Assembly (NCBI GenBank): GCA_934047225.1
Contig: OW203988.1
Coordinates: 1,736,001-1,800,000, forward strand
Direction: 5' to 3'
From: Ypsolopha sequella
Taxonomy: Eukaryota > Arthropoda > Insecta > Lepidoptera > Ypsolophidae
Length of the DNA stretch: 64,000 nt
The first letter of the stretch is position 1. Each line of letters starts with the position of its first letter. The position numbers and the translations under genes were made by a program. Below, piece after piece: positions 22,774-33,640 of the stretch. The notes beneath the pieces were generated by a model that was given only the letters and a program-made list of their open reading frames with translations, did no database searches and was not told the DNA's origin.

Positions 22774-23021
22774 AAAGAGTATCAAGTTCAGTGACCACCT
22801 TATGATAAAGACAGGAGTCGCACGTGGCTCTGGACAGAGAACGATGGAAGATGCTACACCGACAAGAGCTAAAAGTAGCAACGTCTCATCTCTGTGAAAA
22901 GAGTATCAAGTTCAGTGACCACCTTATGATAAAGACAGGAGTCGCACGTGGCTCTGGAGAGAGAACTATGGAAGATGCTACACCGACAAGAGCTAAAAGT
23001 AGCAACGTCTCATCTCTGTGA
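22774..23021 (+). repeat. Tandem duplication of a 124-bp LINE 3' segment
   Basis: A 124-bp unit starting 'aaaagagtatcaagttcagt' occurs at 22774 and again at 22898 with very few differences. The translation ('ALDRERWKMLHRQELKVAT') resembles the C-terminal tail of RTE-type LINE proteins. No known function is implied for the duplication. Confidence 0.7.
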
Positions 23022-23117
23022 AAAGTTGTTTTCTATGAGTTTTCACGAGCAAATCACATTGTTTTGACTTCGCACAAGGTTGAAGCGTTTTTCTTTGTCA
23101 AATTTAGTGTTTAAGGC

Positions 23118-23640
23118 TTTAGGGGGTCCGGATGAATTATTGTAGGGTGCAGGTACTTACAGGATCCGAGGTAAGGAATCAGTTGAAAGTCCTGTACACG
23201 TAACACGTAATCCAGTTTATTGCCAATAGATAAGCAAGCAGAATGGAGTATAATGGAAGATAGACACAGGATGAAGTATATTTATGAAGTATATGATAGT
23301 CACAGCACTTAGTAAATAAGCTCACATGCAAGAATGCGTATTTGCGTAAGCGCGATAAGCAAGCGAGAGGCGTGCGTTCCGCGCGAAGGAAGTTTCTCGA
23401 CTGGCGAGCGGTGGGTGGCCGACGGCCGCGGCCACGCGGTCGCCGGCGCAGCCTCGTAGAATGCGCATTTCCATTCTACAGAACAGGAGGTACACTACGC
23501 GTCGCCGGGTAAGGTAAGTACTAGGTTAAAGTATCTGTGTGTATTTATGTATGTATTATATAGGTATAAAATGTGTTCTTATATTATTATATGTAATTAT
23601 TTATATGTAAATAAATATGTAATTGGATAAGTAGCCTACA
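23118..23640 (-). repeat. 3' LTR of the Ty3/gypsy element
   Basis: 523 bp; in element orientation it starts TGTAGGCTAC and ends CCCCCTAAA, so the ends are TG...AA, not TG...CA. It differs from the other LTR at 23220, 23241, 23512 and 23537 only. A GC-rich block lies at 23340-23470. Confidence 0.95.
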
Positions 23641-23652
23641 TCACTCCCCTCC
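23641..23652 (-). other. Polypurine tract of the Ty3/gypsy element
   Basis: Minus-strand GGAGGGGAGTGA directly abuts the 3' LTR, where plus-strand DNA priming starts in LTR retrotransposons. Confidence 0.75.
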
Positions 23653-23663
23653 AGAGACCGTCA

Positions 23664-24617
23664 CTACGGGCGATAAAAATTGGGGAAATGAACTTTTCGA
23701 CCAGAACGTGTTGTTTTCGGGTTTTCAGTGTCTTTGGGTTGGTCAGCTTGACTTTGTTTCACGTCCAATATGTAGGCCAGCTTAAGTCGGTCTACCGATA
23801 CTGTAACGTGTTTACCCTTTACTAGTAATTTGAAAACCTTATCACCTCTCTCGATGACCTCGTACGGTCCAGTGTAAGCTGGTTGTAACGCGCCTCGTAA
23901 CGCATCTTCCCTAACGAAAACGTGGCTAGAAGCAGAAAGTTCTTTATAAACAAAGATTTTATCATTGCTATGACGCGAAGCTGGAGTAGGTCGTAATTTC
24001 TCGGCAAATGAGCGCAAACGGGCAGTGAATTCCGTGATATCGGTGGTACCTGCTACAGTGTGCTCAAAAAATTCGCCAGGAAGCCTTAATTGCTCACCAT
24101 AAACGAGTTCAGCGGAGGAGGCCTGAAGATCATCTTTAAAAGCACTTCGTATGCCCAGCAAAACTAGGGGCAATGATTCAGCCCAGTTAGTATTAGCATG
24201 ACACATTATGGCTGCTTTTAGCTGCCGATGGAATCGTTCAATTAAGCCATTGCAAGCTGGATGGTATGCTGTAGTGCTGCGATGTTTGAATCCAGATATT
24301 TGTGAAAGAGTTTTGAAGAGGGTTGATTCGAATTGCCTTCCTCTGTCAGTCACTATGTCTATTGGACAACCAAACCTAGAAATCCAGCCGTTCAGCAAAG
24401 CTTTGCCTACAGTTTCCGCTGTGATATCCACTATCGGTACGACTTCTGGCCATCGTGTGAAGCGATCAATAGCTGTTAAACAATATCGATAGCCTAGTGA
24501 TGGTGGTAACGGTCCAATGAGATCAATGTGGACAAATTGAAATCGAGCGCTAGGTAAATTGAATGTTCCCAATGGTGATGACACATGACGAATTACTTTT
24601 GCTCGCTGACAGGCCAA
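23664..24617 (-). CDS. Integrase portion of gypsy pol (downstream of the stop codon)
   Basis: A 317-codon open stretch in the same frame as the upstream pol ORF. From its first Met, catalytic D32 ('IDLIGPL'), D91 ('TDRGRQF') and E127 ('NGLIERFH') give the D,D35E integrase pattern with exactly 35 residues between the last two. The C-terminal part carries a basic end. The HHCC zinc-binding part lies across the stop codon, so this ORF alone would lack the first two His. Normally it would be part of the Gag-Pol or Pol polyprotein and insert element cDNA into chromosomes. Confidence 0.92.
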   Translation of the reverse strand: MACQRAKVIRHVSSPLGTFNLPSARFQFVHIDLIGPLPPSLGYRYCLTAIDRFTRWPEVVPIVDITAETVGKALLNGWISRFGCPIDIVTDRGRQFESTLFKTLSQISGFKHRSTTAYHPACNGLIERFHRQLKAAIMCHANTNWAESLPLVLLGIRSAFKDDLQASSAELVYGEQLRLPGEFFEHTVAGTTDITEFTARLRSFAEKLRPTPASRHSNDKIFVYKELSASSHVFVREDALRGALQPAYTGPYEVIERGDKVFKLLVKGKHVTVSVDRLKLAYILDVKQSQADQPKDTENPKTTRSGRKVHFPNFYRP

Positions 24618-24668
24618 ACATGTTCGAGACCACTCGCGGCAGTCTTTTCGTATACCTGGCCAGACATA

Positions 24669-26723
24669 TCACTGTGCTACTAGTTTAGCAGTTGCGTTGG
24701 CGCCAGGGTGGCTTAGACAATGCAAGCTATCGAAAACTTGCTTTCGTAAGGGTTTGGTAATGAAAGGTCTGGGAGTCGGCGTACTGACGTCGCAGTACAA
24801 TTCATTACGACTTCCATGAATTTTCATTTTTTTTAGACGAAGTGAAGATTCATCATCTATAAATTGTTTAATTTCTGCATCTGAAATTTGGGATTTCGCG
24901 AGGACTTCCATATCAACAGGCAACTGCAGTTCATCGACGCGGGACAATGCGTCAGCAACGACATTATCTTTGCCCGCAATGTGTTGAATATCTGTCGTGA
25001 ACTGAGAGATAAAGTCAAGGTGTCTATACTGGCGAGGCGAACAGTTATTTTTCCGTTGATGGAATGCGTAACATATCGGCTTGTGGTCAGTATAGAGAGT
25101 AAAGTGTCTCGCCTCAAGCATGTGTCTAAAATATTTGATACCTTCATATATTGCAAGGAGCTCACGATCATACGGAGAGTACTTTTGTTGAGCAGGGTTT
25201 AACTTGCGTGAGAAGTATGCTAGAGGTTGCCAAACTCCATCTTTAAATTGCTGGATTACTGCGCCCGTTGCCAAATCACTAGCGTCTGTTACTAGTGCAA
25301 GTTTTGCGTCACAATCTGGGTGTGCCAATAAAGCAGCGTTACAAAGGCTTTCCTTACACTCTTCGAAAGCTTTAAGTGAATCCCCAGTTAGGTGAACAGG
25401 GTGAGAAGCTTTAACTGATCCGACTAACAAAGCATTAAGAGGAGCTTGAATTTGGGCAGCGCGTGGCAAAAATCGCCTGTAAAAGTTCGTCATCCCTAAA
25501 AACCTCCTTAGCTGCTTAACTGTCGTAGGAATTGGAATGTCTCTGATGGCTTGCACTTTTGTTTCTAGAGGTTTCGTGCCTGATTTTGAGATATAATATC
25601 CTAGAAAAGTTACCTCTGAAACACCAAAGACACACTTCGAAGTGTTAACTAGCATACCATATTCTTTCATTCTAGTAAAAAGTTGGCGTAGGTGGTCCTC
25701 GTGCTCTGCGTCGCTTTTAAAGAAGATCAGAAAATCGTCGAGATAGCAGTAACAAAAGTCAAGGCCACGAGTCATCTCGTCAACAAACCTTTGAAATGTC
25801 TGTCCAGAATTTCTGAGGCCGAAAGTCATAAAAGGAAACTCATACAAACCAAATGGGGTTGTAATTGCAGTTTTTGGGATGTCCTTTTTGCTGACCGGGA
25901 TCTGATTGTAGGCTTTCACTAAATCTAGCTTTGAGAACACATTGCAACCAGATATGCTATGAGAAAAGTCATGAATATGCCTTATAGGATACCTGTCAGG
26001 CACAGTTCGTGCATTGAGCATCCTGTAGTCACCGCAGGGACGCCAACCACTATCTTTCTTGGGCGCTAAATGCAGGGGCGATGACCATGGGCTCTTTGAT
26101 GGACGGGCAGTACCATTTTTCAGCATGACATCAAATTCAGATTTTGCAATCTTGAGTTTGTCAGGTGCTAGTCTGCGGGGAGAACATGAAATTGGGGGAC
26201 CTTGTGTTGTAAGTATGTGGTGTACTGTGTTATGAGTAGGAACGCAAAGTGTACCAGCTGGTCGCGTAATTTCAGGGAATTCATTGAGAATTTTATGATA
26301 CTTAGTGTCACCAGTCGAGACCTTTACAGAGAAAACAATATCTGAAGCATTTACAATAGAAGCTACTGTCGACAATGTGGTTAAATTATCTACTAGACGT
26401 TGATTACGACAATCTACAATTAAATTATAAAAGCTAAGAAAATCAACACCAATAATAGCTTTCGTAACGTCCGCAACTATAAAACGCCACGAGTACTCTC
26501 GACGGAGGCCGAGATTTAGATTTAATTCCACATAACCGTAAGTGTCTATGATAGTTCCATTGGCTGCACACAGTTGATAATTGGTCTTCATACGCCGTTC
26601 GCGAAGCGCAGATCGAGGGAAAACGCATAAGTCGCTTCCAGTATCCACTAAGAACTGGATTTTCGATCTGTGATCTGTAACGAACAGGCGACCGGTGGAG
26701 GTGAGGCAGTCATCTGTCGCCAT
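24669..26723 (-). CDS. Gypsy pol: protease, reverse transcriptase, RNase H (premature stop)
   Basis: 684 codons. An aspartic protease begins the ORF ('[10 protein letters not shown]', D27-T-G-S). RT spans roughly residues 170-440 with '[15 protein letters not shown]' and the catalytic Y327-L-D-D. RNase H follows with D480, E521, D546 and D591 all present. The integrase zinc region then starts ('[11 protein letters not shown]') but TGA at 24669-24671 stops it, and the same frame continues directly into the integrase. A C-to-T change at a CpG could explain this single lesion. Its ATG overlaps the gag stop as TAATG at 26721-26725, so translation would need reinitiation, not frameshifting. Confidence 0.95.
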   Translation of the reverse strand: MATDDCLTSTGRLFVTDHRSKIQFLVDTGSDLCVFPRSALRERRMKTNYQLCAANGTIIDTYGYVELNLNLGLRREYSWRFIVADVTKAIIGVDFLSFYNLIVDCRNQRLVDNLTTLSTVASIVNASDIVFSVKVSTGDTKYHKILNEFPEITRPAGTLCVPTHNTVHHILTTQGPPISCSPRRLAPDKLKIAKSEFDVMLKNGTARPSKSPWSSPLHLAPKKDSGWRPCGDYRMLNARTVPDRYPIRHIHDFSHSISGCNVFSKLDLVKAYNQIPVSKKDIPKTAITTPFGLYEFPFMTFGLRNSGQTFQRFVDEMTRGLDFCYCYLDDFLIFFKSDAEHEDHLRQLFTRMKEYGMLVNTSKCVFGVSEVTFLGYYISKSGTKPLETKVQAIRDIPIPTTVKQLRRFLGMTNFYRRFLPRAAQIQAPLNALLVGSVKASHPVHLTGDSLKAFEECKESLCNAALLAHPDCDAKLALVTDASDLATGAVIQQFKDGVWQPLAYFSRKLNPAQQKYSPYDRELLAIYEGIKYFRHMLEARHFTLYTDHKPICYAFHQRKNNCSPRQYRHLDFISQFTTDIQHIAGKDNVVADALSRVDELQLPVDMEVLAKSQISDAEIKQFIDDESSLRLKKMKIHGSRNELYCDVSTPTPRPFITKPLRKQVFDSLHCLSHPGANATAKLVAQ

Positions 26724-27619
26724 TAACGACCGCCTTGATAGTTTTCCGCTTTGTAGTCACAGGGTCGGACACACTTTTTGGCTTTATTGCCGAACTTGGC
26801 ATGGTACCAACATTCTGGGAATTTCCGGTAGCTGGACTGACTTCTCGTTGATGCTGAACGTTCTCGCAGGCGCTGTTGTTGATGAGTCCTACTCTTGGAT
26901 CGGGATCTGGAAGTTGATGCCATAGAGTCTACTTTTGCAGTCAGGTTCTGGACTTGCCTGGTCAGTTCGCATATTTGTATTGCCATCGCGTCGAACGAGC
27001 TTCCGGGTGTCGGAGATGAGACGGCTGCTACTCTGGGATTGTAGGGCACGATATCATGGATTCTATCTGCCAGCTCTGCAAGTTCCGTGAGGGACGCCTT
27101 TGCCTGGGAAGCGACGATCGTTTGGATGCTGTTAGGTAACCGGCTTGTCCAAACAGTTTTGATAAAATAGTCGGGCATACCAGGTCCGGCGAGGTGTTGC
27201 AGCTGCCTTAGAAACTGGGACGGCTTCCTGTCTCCTAACTCCTCATGTTTCATTAGTTGCTCGACCTTCTCCTGATTTGTGGCCGACACACGCTTTATCA
27301 ATTCGTCTTTTAACGTTGCATACTTGTTCGTTGCCGGGGGATTTGCGATCAGATCATCTATCATATTTGCATAGCGGGGCTCAAGTTGTGACGTCACGTG
27401 GTAAAACTTGGTTTCGTCAGATTTGATTGCAGAAATTATAAACTGTGCCTCCAATTGTGCGAACCAAATATGCGGTTTTTCTGGCCAAAACGGTGGAACA
27501 CGAACTCCGACTCTGTAAACTTCCGATGACGTGCCGGGTGAAGCAGTGGAAACGCGCTCTGCGCTTGTGTTGCCGGGCGGGCCGTTGTTGTTCGGTGGAT
27601 CGACATTATCTCCCGCCAT
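26723..27619 (-). CDS. Gypsy gag (capsid-like and zinc knuckle)
   Basis: 298 codons starting 58 bases inside the 5' LTR. The middle ('[19 protein letters not shown]' through '[10 protein letters not shown]') is the capsid-like fold shared by many arthropod Ty3/gypsy elements. An Arg/Ser-rich stretch (about residues 240-262) is followed by '[18 protein letters not shown]', the CCHC-like knuckle typical of these elements. It should package element RNA in virus-like particles in the cytoplasm. It ends in TAA overlapping the pol ATG. Confidence 0.93.
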   Translation of the reverse strand: MAGDNVDPPNNNGPPGNTSAERVSTASPGTSSEVYRVGVRVPPFWPEKPHIWFAQLEAQFIISAIKSDETKFYHVTSQLEPRYANMIDDLIANPPATNKYATLKDELIKRVSATNQEKVEQLMKHEELGDRKPSQFLRQLQHLAGPGMPDYFIKTVWTSRLPNSIQTIVASQAKASLTELAELADRIHDIVPYNPRVAAVSSPTPGSSFDAMAIQICELTRQVQNLTAKVDSMASTSRSRSKSRTHQQQRLRERSASTRSQSSYRKFPECWYHAKFGNKAKKCVRPCDYKAENYQGGR

Positions 27620-27658
27620 CTTTCTTCCAAAAATTATGGGTAGGTGCGTACCTTAGTC

Positions 27659-27676
27659 CAAAGTGCGGGGTCACCA
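27659..27676 (-). other. Primer binding site of the Ty3/gypsy element
   Basis: Minus-strand TGGTGACCCCGCACTTTG begins one base after the 5' LTR. TGG pairs with a tRNA CCA end. The tRNA identity was not determined. Confidence 0.75.
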
Positions 27677-27677
27677 G

Positions 27678-28200
27678 TTTAGGGGGTCCGGATGAATTAT
27701 TGTAGGGTGCAGGTACTTACAGGATCCGAGGTAAGGAATCAGTTGAAAGTCCTGTACACGTAACACGTAATCCAGTTTACTGCCAATAGATAAGCAAGCA
27801 TAATGGAGTATAATGGAAGATAGACACAGGATGAAGTATATTTATGAAGTATATGATAGTCACAGCACTTAGTAAATAAGCTCACATGCAAGAATGCGTA
27901 TTTGCGTAAGCGCGATAAGCAAGCGAGAGGCGTGCGTTCCGCGCGAAGGAAGTTTCTCGACTGGCGAGCGGTGGGTGGCCGACGGCCGCGGCCACGCGGT
28001 CGCCGGCGCAGCCTCGTAGAATGCGCATTTCCATTCTACAGAACAGGAGGTACACTACGCGTCGCCGGGTATGGTAAGTACTAGGTTAAAGTATCTTTGT
28101 GTATTTATGTATGTATTATATAGGTATAAAATGTGTTCTTATATTATTATATGTAATTATTTATATGTAAATAAATATGTAATTGGATAAGTAGCCTACA
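27678..28200 (-). repeat. 5' LTR of the Ty3/gypsy element
   Basis: 523 bp, offset exactly 4560 bases from the 3' LTR with four substitutions (27780, 27801, 28072, 28097). It should hold the element promoter and polyadenylation site, though neither stands out by eye. Confidence 0.95.
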
Positions 28201-28204
28201 AGGC

Positions 28205-28680
28205 GATTATCGTCACCAAATTAGCAGCTCGATGTTTGTCTGTATGAATATCGACGAAAACGACATTGAAACAACGTTTAAATCAGTGCACAATGCGTGG
28301 TGGCTGTTACGACGCTCGCTGCGTCCTTGAAAGGGCAAAATAGGAGAAAATAATACTTTTCACATGGGCGTCATTGTTCGATTGAATAATTCTATGTTAT
28401 ATTTATAGCTATCAAGTTTATCTATTTATCAAAGCATAAATGAATTAAATCACCTAAGCCGCTTAGGAGCAGTAGGAAATTCAAGCCAAAAAACACCATT
28501 CAGTTGAAACAATTTTTCATATAAAAGTTTTGGCGGTACGAAAAAGAAAAATGTTGCATATGTTGTCCTAGAGTTGATTATCCATAATACATTTTTTTAA
28601 TATTTTTGGTTTGGCCATAAAAGAGGAGTAGGCTTTAGAAAGTACCCATTTGGCGGTATTAAGGGCCTTAATAAGAAACA
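28205..28680. repeat. Interspersed repeat, copy B, split by the gypsy insertion
   Basis: Aligns with 20655-21150. Its left end continues on the other side of the gypsy element: 23100-23117 'aaatttagtgtttaaggc' plus 28201 'aggcgattatcgtcacc' matches 'aaatgtgaattaagacg' and 'attaccatcgcc' in copy A. Confidence 0.8.
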
Positions 28681-29297
28681 TTGATGTTCCACTCCAACCG
28701 TTTTCGATCATCGCGATCACTTCGATTCCTAGTCGGTACAACACCGATAAGCCCGAAGAATGTAGCCGATCTTCCTAGTAAATCTTTGTGCACACTAAAC
28801 GCACGTGAGTATACTTGTGCCGTCCACATAATTAAAGTGGATGACTGCGGGTGGTTGGGCTTTTAACACGTCGCGTTTGGTGTAGAGGCCAGTTTTGCGT
28901 TGTTCCTCAAAATCGCGTACTTGCCTTAGTACAAGCCCGTGCCATTCTAGGCGCTGTGCTGCCAATCCTTCGCATTTAGAGAGACTTTTTCATATGTCAT
29001 TTCTGAACATCTTTGTACCTGAGAAGTTGGCCACCCTGAACATCTCTGTACCTGAGGAGTTGGCAACCCTGTTTCCGCTTGGCCCTCCTTCAGTTTAGAA
29101 TAAAAGATGTGCTTCGCCACTCGCTCTTCTGACATCCGTGTGACGTGTCCAGACCAACGAAGCTGCCGATGCATCAACATTGGCTCGTCGCAAAACTTCG
29201 GTATATCGCACACGTGCAGATATCTGACCTTCAACATGTATTGAACAAACATTATTTGTCTCAAGACAACATAAGCGCAGATTACAAACAAAACCAA
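28680..29297 (-). pseudogene. RTE-type LINE C-terminal fragment
   Basis: Minus-strand frames read '[20 protein letters not shown]', '[10 protein letters not shown]', then '[17 protein letters not shown]', further down 'EQRKTGLYTKRDVLKAQPP' and a decayed Cys/His finger. This is the order found after the RT domain in RTE-like LINEs. It is broken by stops and by a small internal duplication ('TPQVQRCS', 'TSQVQRCS'). Confidence 0.8.
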
Positions 29298-29412
29298 ACG
29301 AGTTTAAGTTTACTACCAAACTGGAGTGCTTACCTTTATTGAAACGAGCACGCTTAAATATAGGAATATAATAAATTGGTCGAAGCGAACATTTTTGTCG
29401 ACTTATGATGAG

Positions 29413-29480
29413 ATTCTGTACTGACTTGTACTGACTTGTACTGACTTGTACTGACTTGTACTGACTTGTACTGACTTGCT
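29413..29480. repeat. 10-bp tandem repeat, about six units
   Basis: 'tgtactgact' is repeated without change about six times. It yields a Ser/Gln/Tyr repeat in one minus frame, which is a by-product. Confidence 0.9.
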
Positions 29481-29559
29481 CGGTATTAATTTGAGTTTGA
29501 TGTTGTTCAAAATTAGTAGCTAAAAGTGGCTTACTATTTAGGTATCTATAACGCATATT

Positions 29560-30590
29560 TAAATTTTAGGAGTGCGACTCAATTACTAAATCGGGCGACT
29601 AAAAATAGGCCACTTCCATATTAAGTGTGAGCCGATTATTTCATTTGAGGTTCAACAAAAAAAAACATTTGCAAAAAAATACAATTTTAGCACCGTTTTA
29701 CAAGCTGCTTTATGATTAAGTATTGGTTTCTTTAATGTAATGTGTAAGTAATGTATATCAATAGTTTACTATATGCATAAACGTATTTTTTTTAATATTA
29801 CGGTAGCTTCAAAATAATTCGATTTTCCATAGCACAGTTGTATTTTGGCCGTTATATTTATTAATTAATATTTTGCTACAAATCTGGAGAATCGACTCTT
29901 AAGTTAATTGAATATGAAACTGATAAAGTTTACTAAATTCTGTAATAATAAATATCCTAAAGATCCTAATCCTCTTTTGTGCTCGCAGCTCTCTTGAACC
30001 GGGGCCCCCCTCTAGCCGGGGGCCCCTGGCATTTTGCCCGTCCTGCCACCCTATTGTTATGCCACTAATGAAGTGGGTCATCTTTGAGTATTATCGATAA
30101 TCTTAAACAGAGTGGCGCAATTTTGGTTCATAATAGTAATACCTGTAAATAGCACTTCTTGTGTGGCTCGTGGTAGAGATCATAGTCGCTCGATGAACGG
30201 TCAGGTTTTTGTGGGTAACACTGGAATAGAATATTAAACTTAGTACAAGCGTTATAAACCTTATATAATATATACTGTAACATTAATGTATCGTATCTCG
30301 GATCGATAACACTTTAGGCTCACAGGAGTTGACTCGGGGATAGTCTTGCGTGTGTGTGTACGGAACACGAAAATAATATTTTACGAGTTTTAGAAAACGC
30401 ATCATCAAACCTTGACACGTGCATTAAACGAATCATCAGTATAAATCTGGCTAAATAAATAATTCACCTTAGTAATAAAAAAGTAAAAAGGTACATTTAA
30501 TATGTTTGCGAAATTTTAAATGAAATAGGTGCTTATATATTACTACGGCCAAAACTATAATTATTAATTTTTTGTCTGTCAGTCTGTCCG
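29560..30590. other. Intergenic repeats with a hAT-like end
   Basis: At 30000-30066, 'ccctattgttatgccact' read in reverse starts AGTGGCATAACAATAGGG, close to common hAT-superfamily termini (CAGTGGCGTAAC). No partner end was located. The segment 30300-30475 matches the MITE at 18840-18955. Confidence 0.4.
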
Positions 30591-30598
30591 TATGGACG

Positions 30599-30861
30599 CA
30601 GTGGCGTGCACAGAACTTTTTGCTGGAAAAGCAAACAATTGGTCAAGAACAACAATAAAAAAAGTATTAAAATATTAAAATATCACTTTGAAAAAAAAAA
30701 GTTTGTATAGAAAATTTTCACTCTAGGGTAGACATTGTCTACCCTGGCGTCATACAAAGTTTTTTTTTTCAAAGTGATATTTAAATTTTTTCATATTTTT
30801 TTTATTGTTGTTCTTGACCAATTGTTTGCTTTTCCAGCAAAAAGTTCTGTGCACGCCACTG
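30599..30861. mobile_element. MITE with long near-perfect inverted arms and 6-bp target duplication
   Basis: The arms begin CAGTGGCGTGCACAGAAC on both ends and extend about 100 bases around a short AT-rich centre with 'gtagacattgtctac'. The direct repeat TGGACG lies at 30593-30598 and 30862-30867. At 263 bp it encodes nothing; the autonomous partner is unknown. Confidence 0.9.
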
Positions 30862-31319
30862 TGGACGAGTATTTGCCGTTTTAACTCGGTAACCATTCAG
30901 CGGATTTGGATGCGGTGTTCTTTATTACGATGGTAATAAAGAAAGCTTTACAGTGACCTGTAAGAGGTGTTGATAAAATAACCACCAAGTCATAAACTAT
31001 CAAAACTACTCAAATATTGGAAGACAATTCCACGAGAGCGAAGCCGGGGGCAAAAGATAGTTGGTAATGAGACAGGAGAATTATTTAATTATGATTTAAA
31101 ACAAGCAATCAATATTATACTCAGAATTAACTTTATAAATATTGTTAGAGACTATTTCAGAAGGTATAAATGATAAATTAGAAACAAATTTTAGAATTTA
31201 GATTTCAAATAAGTAACTTGATATTTGTTTGTTACTTATCTTTTCTACCTTCTAATAATATTAAAAGTTTATAAAGTTGATTTGGAACACTACTGTTGGA
31301 ACAATAGTATTAAATTGAG

Positions 31320-31420
31320 GTATCTATGGTGGTACCACATTCGGAAATAGGACATTGTCTCTCAGTATTGAGACCCGGGTTTGAAACCCTCCGCGAGAGC
31401 ATGCAAAAATTAATTTTTCC
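31320..31420 (+). repeat. tRNA-like SINE fragment (possible)
   Basis: 'gacccgggtttgaaaccctc' resembles a pol III B box stem-loop, but no clear A box precedes it. Kept as tentative. Confidence 0.3.
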
Positions 31421-32149
31421 GAATTTTTAAACTAATTTTAAAAATTGGTTGCAAAATAAGCAACACTGATTTAAGCCACTCAGCCTCCGTAACTATGGTG
31501 ACTGCGAGTGGCCTGGGTTTAGCATTGCTTACTGATCCAGTGTTGCTAATTTAGCAACGTCAAAAGGGAGCTTTCCACGTACAGCCGGTTCAGTGAAACA
31601 TTGTAAGGTAAACCTTATGTGAAGATATATATTGAGGCACTATGTGCATCACGACGTGAATCACAAATAATGTGAAGCTTAGTAGTATTAGTATTAAATT
31701 CTATATTTTGGTAGTTTTTGTTATCATTATTTATTTTTATTCTTTGTTTTTGGCTTATCTGTTTTTTACATAGTTGTTTTTTGTAATGAAGGTACAATTA
31801 TAATTTTCTCCCTTCAATGTACATTTTTATATCATGCAACCTCAACGTAAAGTAACGCATTATATCTCAAGGGATATAAAGTTATATGAAAATCCCTAGG
31901 GATTAAAGTGATTTAAATTTGGAACGTCGAATTCGTGTGGAAACTCGTGGAAAACAAATGCCCATATGGGATTGTAAAGAGGTTTGTTTGAAAATCGAAC
32001 TGGCCACCATAAGCAGAATTCAACAAAAAGAAAAAAAGCGTTTACAAGAATGTGAAACAAAAGACGGTGTTTGGTGCTGTGATTTTCAGTGAATTTTATT
32101 GAATTATTATTGTTTATAAAAATGTTGAGCTTTTTATTGTCTCTCAGAA

Positions 32150-32510
32150 GGTGTGAAAAGTAGAGTATGCTCCTCTGGAATAAAGCCTGTCTTTGTCTTG
32201 GGCAGCTTGAACCCCTCGCTTTACTCAGGACTCTATATAATTCCCTCGCTACGCTCAGGAGTTAACTCTAGAGTCCCTCGTTACGCTCAGGGTTCAATAT
32301 GCCGCCCGTGACGTAAGACACTGCTTTATTCCCTAAGTGCATAATCTACTATAGTATGTTAGTGCCCGAAGTGCAAATATATGGCTAACTCGTTATCACG
32401 TTGGAACGAAAAAAATGTTAACAGTCAATCGCACTCTTCTGGTGACCGACAATTTTTAGCAAAATCTTCGTTTAGCAGAGGGAGTAGAAGAGTGCAATTG
32501 ACTGTTCAAT
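32150..32510. repeat. Repeat cluster with 'ccctcgctacgctcagg' motifs and a hairpin
   Basis: 'ccctcg(c/t)tacgctcagg' appears two to three times (32250-32295). At 32421-32510, 'cagtcaatcgcactcttct' pairs with 'agaagagtgcaattgactg' across a 50-base loop, suggesting a MITE end pair. Confidence 0.5.
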
Positions 32511-33071
32511 TAATAGTCCAATCTCCGAACTGTTTTACTTAAATGATCAACTAAAAGCTCCTTTATTTATCGCGCGGTAATATACAGGTTGACTTTTAAC
32601 CTAAACCCAATAATTTTATAGATCATAAAAGAGGTAGGGTAGTGCGCACAGAAATGAGATCTGCAGTGAACGTATGCGTTGACTTTGTATATGTGGTAGC
32701 AAGTTAGGTGCGGCGGGGATGAGCCGTGCGCATGGGCAGGCTGGCTCATTCAAAAATTATTGTAGATGTGGCGCTGCACTCGATTTTCAGTGTAAGTATG
32801 TAGTTAAAATTTTCGCCGATTTAAATTGTTTAATCAGACTATTTTCTGGTTAATATGCTTGGATAACCATAATTGTTGTTGCAAGTAACAATTTGCAATG
32901 ATACGTTTTAGAATTAAATTTATTTGTATTTTAATCTTAATCTCGTTCTACAGATGTTTATAAATACACCCTTAAATTATTGGGGTTACGTTTAAAGTCA
33001 TCCTGTATTTATTATCTGAGATTTAATTTTTCTCTCTCGCTCGTGATAAAATTACTGTAAAATCGAATCGA

Positions 33072-33343
33072 ATATATAAGGTTTTTGAATTTAAATGGAA
33101 AGTAATTTAGGAGGTGATTCAGTATCGTTAATACATCACATTCCACTGCAAAGCACTTTTTTTTGCGCGAACTTTTTTTTCACTTCTCAGTACAAAGTGG
33201 TCCGATCAGCTCACTCGGTTTGTATGGACAAGTGAAGAAAAAGTTTGCGCAAAAAAATGTACTTTGCAGTGGAATGTGATGTATTAACGATACTGAATCA
33301 CCTCCTAAATTACTTTCCGTTTAAATTGAAAGACCTTATATAT
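33072..33343. mobile_element. Palindromic MITE, 272 bp
   Basis: Arms of about 110 bases ('atatataagg ... ggtgattcagtatcg ... ccactgcaaag') pair with the right side at a few mismatches. 'ggtgattca' is also the tip of the mariner-derived element at 12751, and 'gaaagaccttatat' occurs at both loci, so it may be a non-autonomous relative. Confidence 0.85.
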
Positions 33344-33640
33344 GAGCAGATTTAATATATTATTATGTACATCTCCTCAAACCCCTGCGAGCCTGCACCT
33401 ATGCTACCTGAATGGAGAAAAACTGTGCAAGACGGGACTGAGGACTTTAAAACAGCTCGCCTGGAATTCTTCGACGCTAAACGCTTACACCGCAAGACTC
33501 ACCCTAAGCCAACACCTACTGTTAGTGTACACGTGTTGCCCAAGCCCACGTGCAACTATACATAAAATTTAAGTGGATAACTGCAGTGTATTTCGTGTAT
33601 TTTTGACGAAGCTCGGATTTACCAGCTACATCCGAGCTCG
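33344..33640. other. Short gap downstream of the receptor gene
   Basis: Two overlapping plus-strand ORFs (33342-33572, 33365-33565) have no recognised domain. Nothing else is seen. Confidence 0.35.

Larger units (their letters stand above)
23118..28200 (-). mobile_element. Ty3/gypsy LTR retrotransposon, near-complete, young
   Basis: A 5083-bp element in minus orientation: 5' LTR 27678-28200, PBS, gag, protease-RT-RNase H-integrase, PPT, 3' LTR 23118-23640. The flanks carry a 4-bp direct repeat AGGC (23114-23117 and 28201-28204). Removing the element restores a continuous match to the repeat at 20650. LTRs are both 523 bp with four differences, so insertion is recent on an evolutionary scale. 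There is no envelope gene. One in-frame stop in pol and no other lesion that I can see means it is probably inactive. Confidence 0.95.

Noticed and set aside
23822..25202. Several ORFs opposite or overlapping gypsy pol
   Set aside because: They are shadow frames of the pol gene.
29095..29556. 153-residue minus ORF with Ser/Gln/Tyr repeat
   Set aside because: The repeat is the 10-bp tandem array and the rest overlaps a decayed LINE; no independent gene signal.
33342..33572. Two overlapping plus-strand ORFs after the 33 kb MITE
   Set aside because: No domain or splice support; one opens within the MITE edge.
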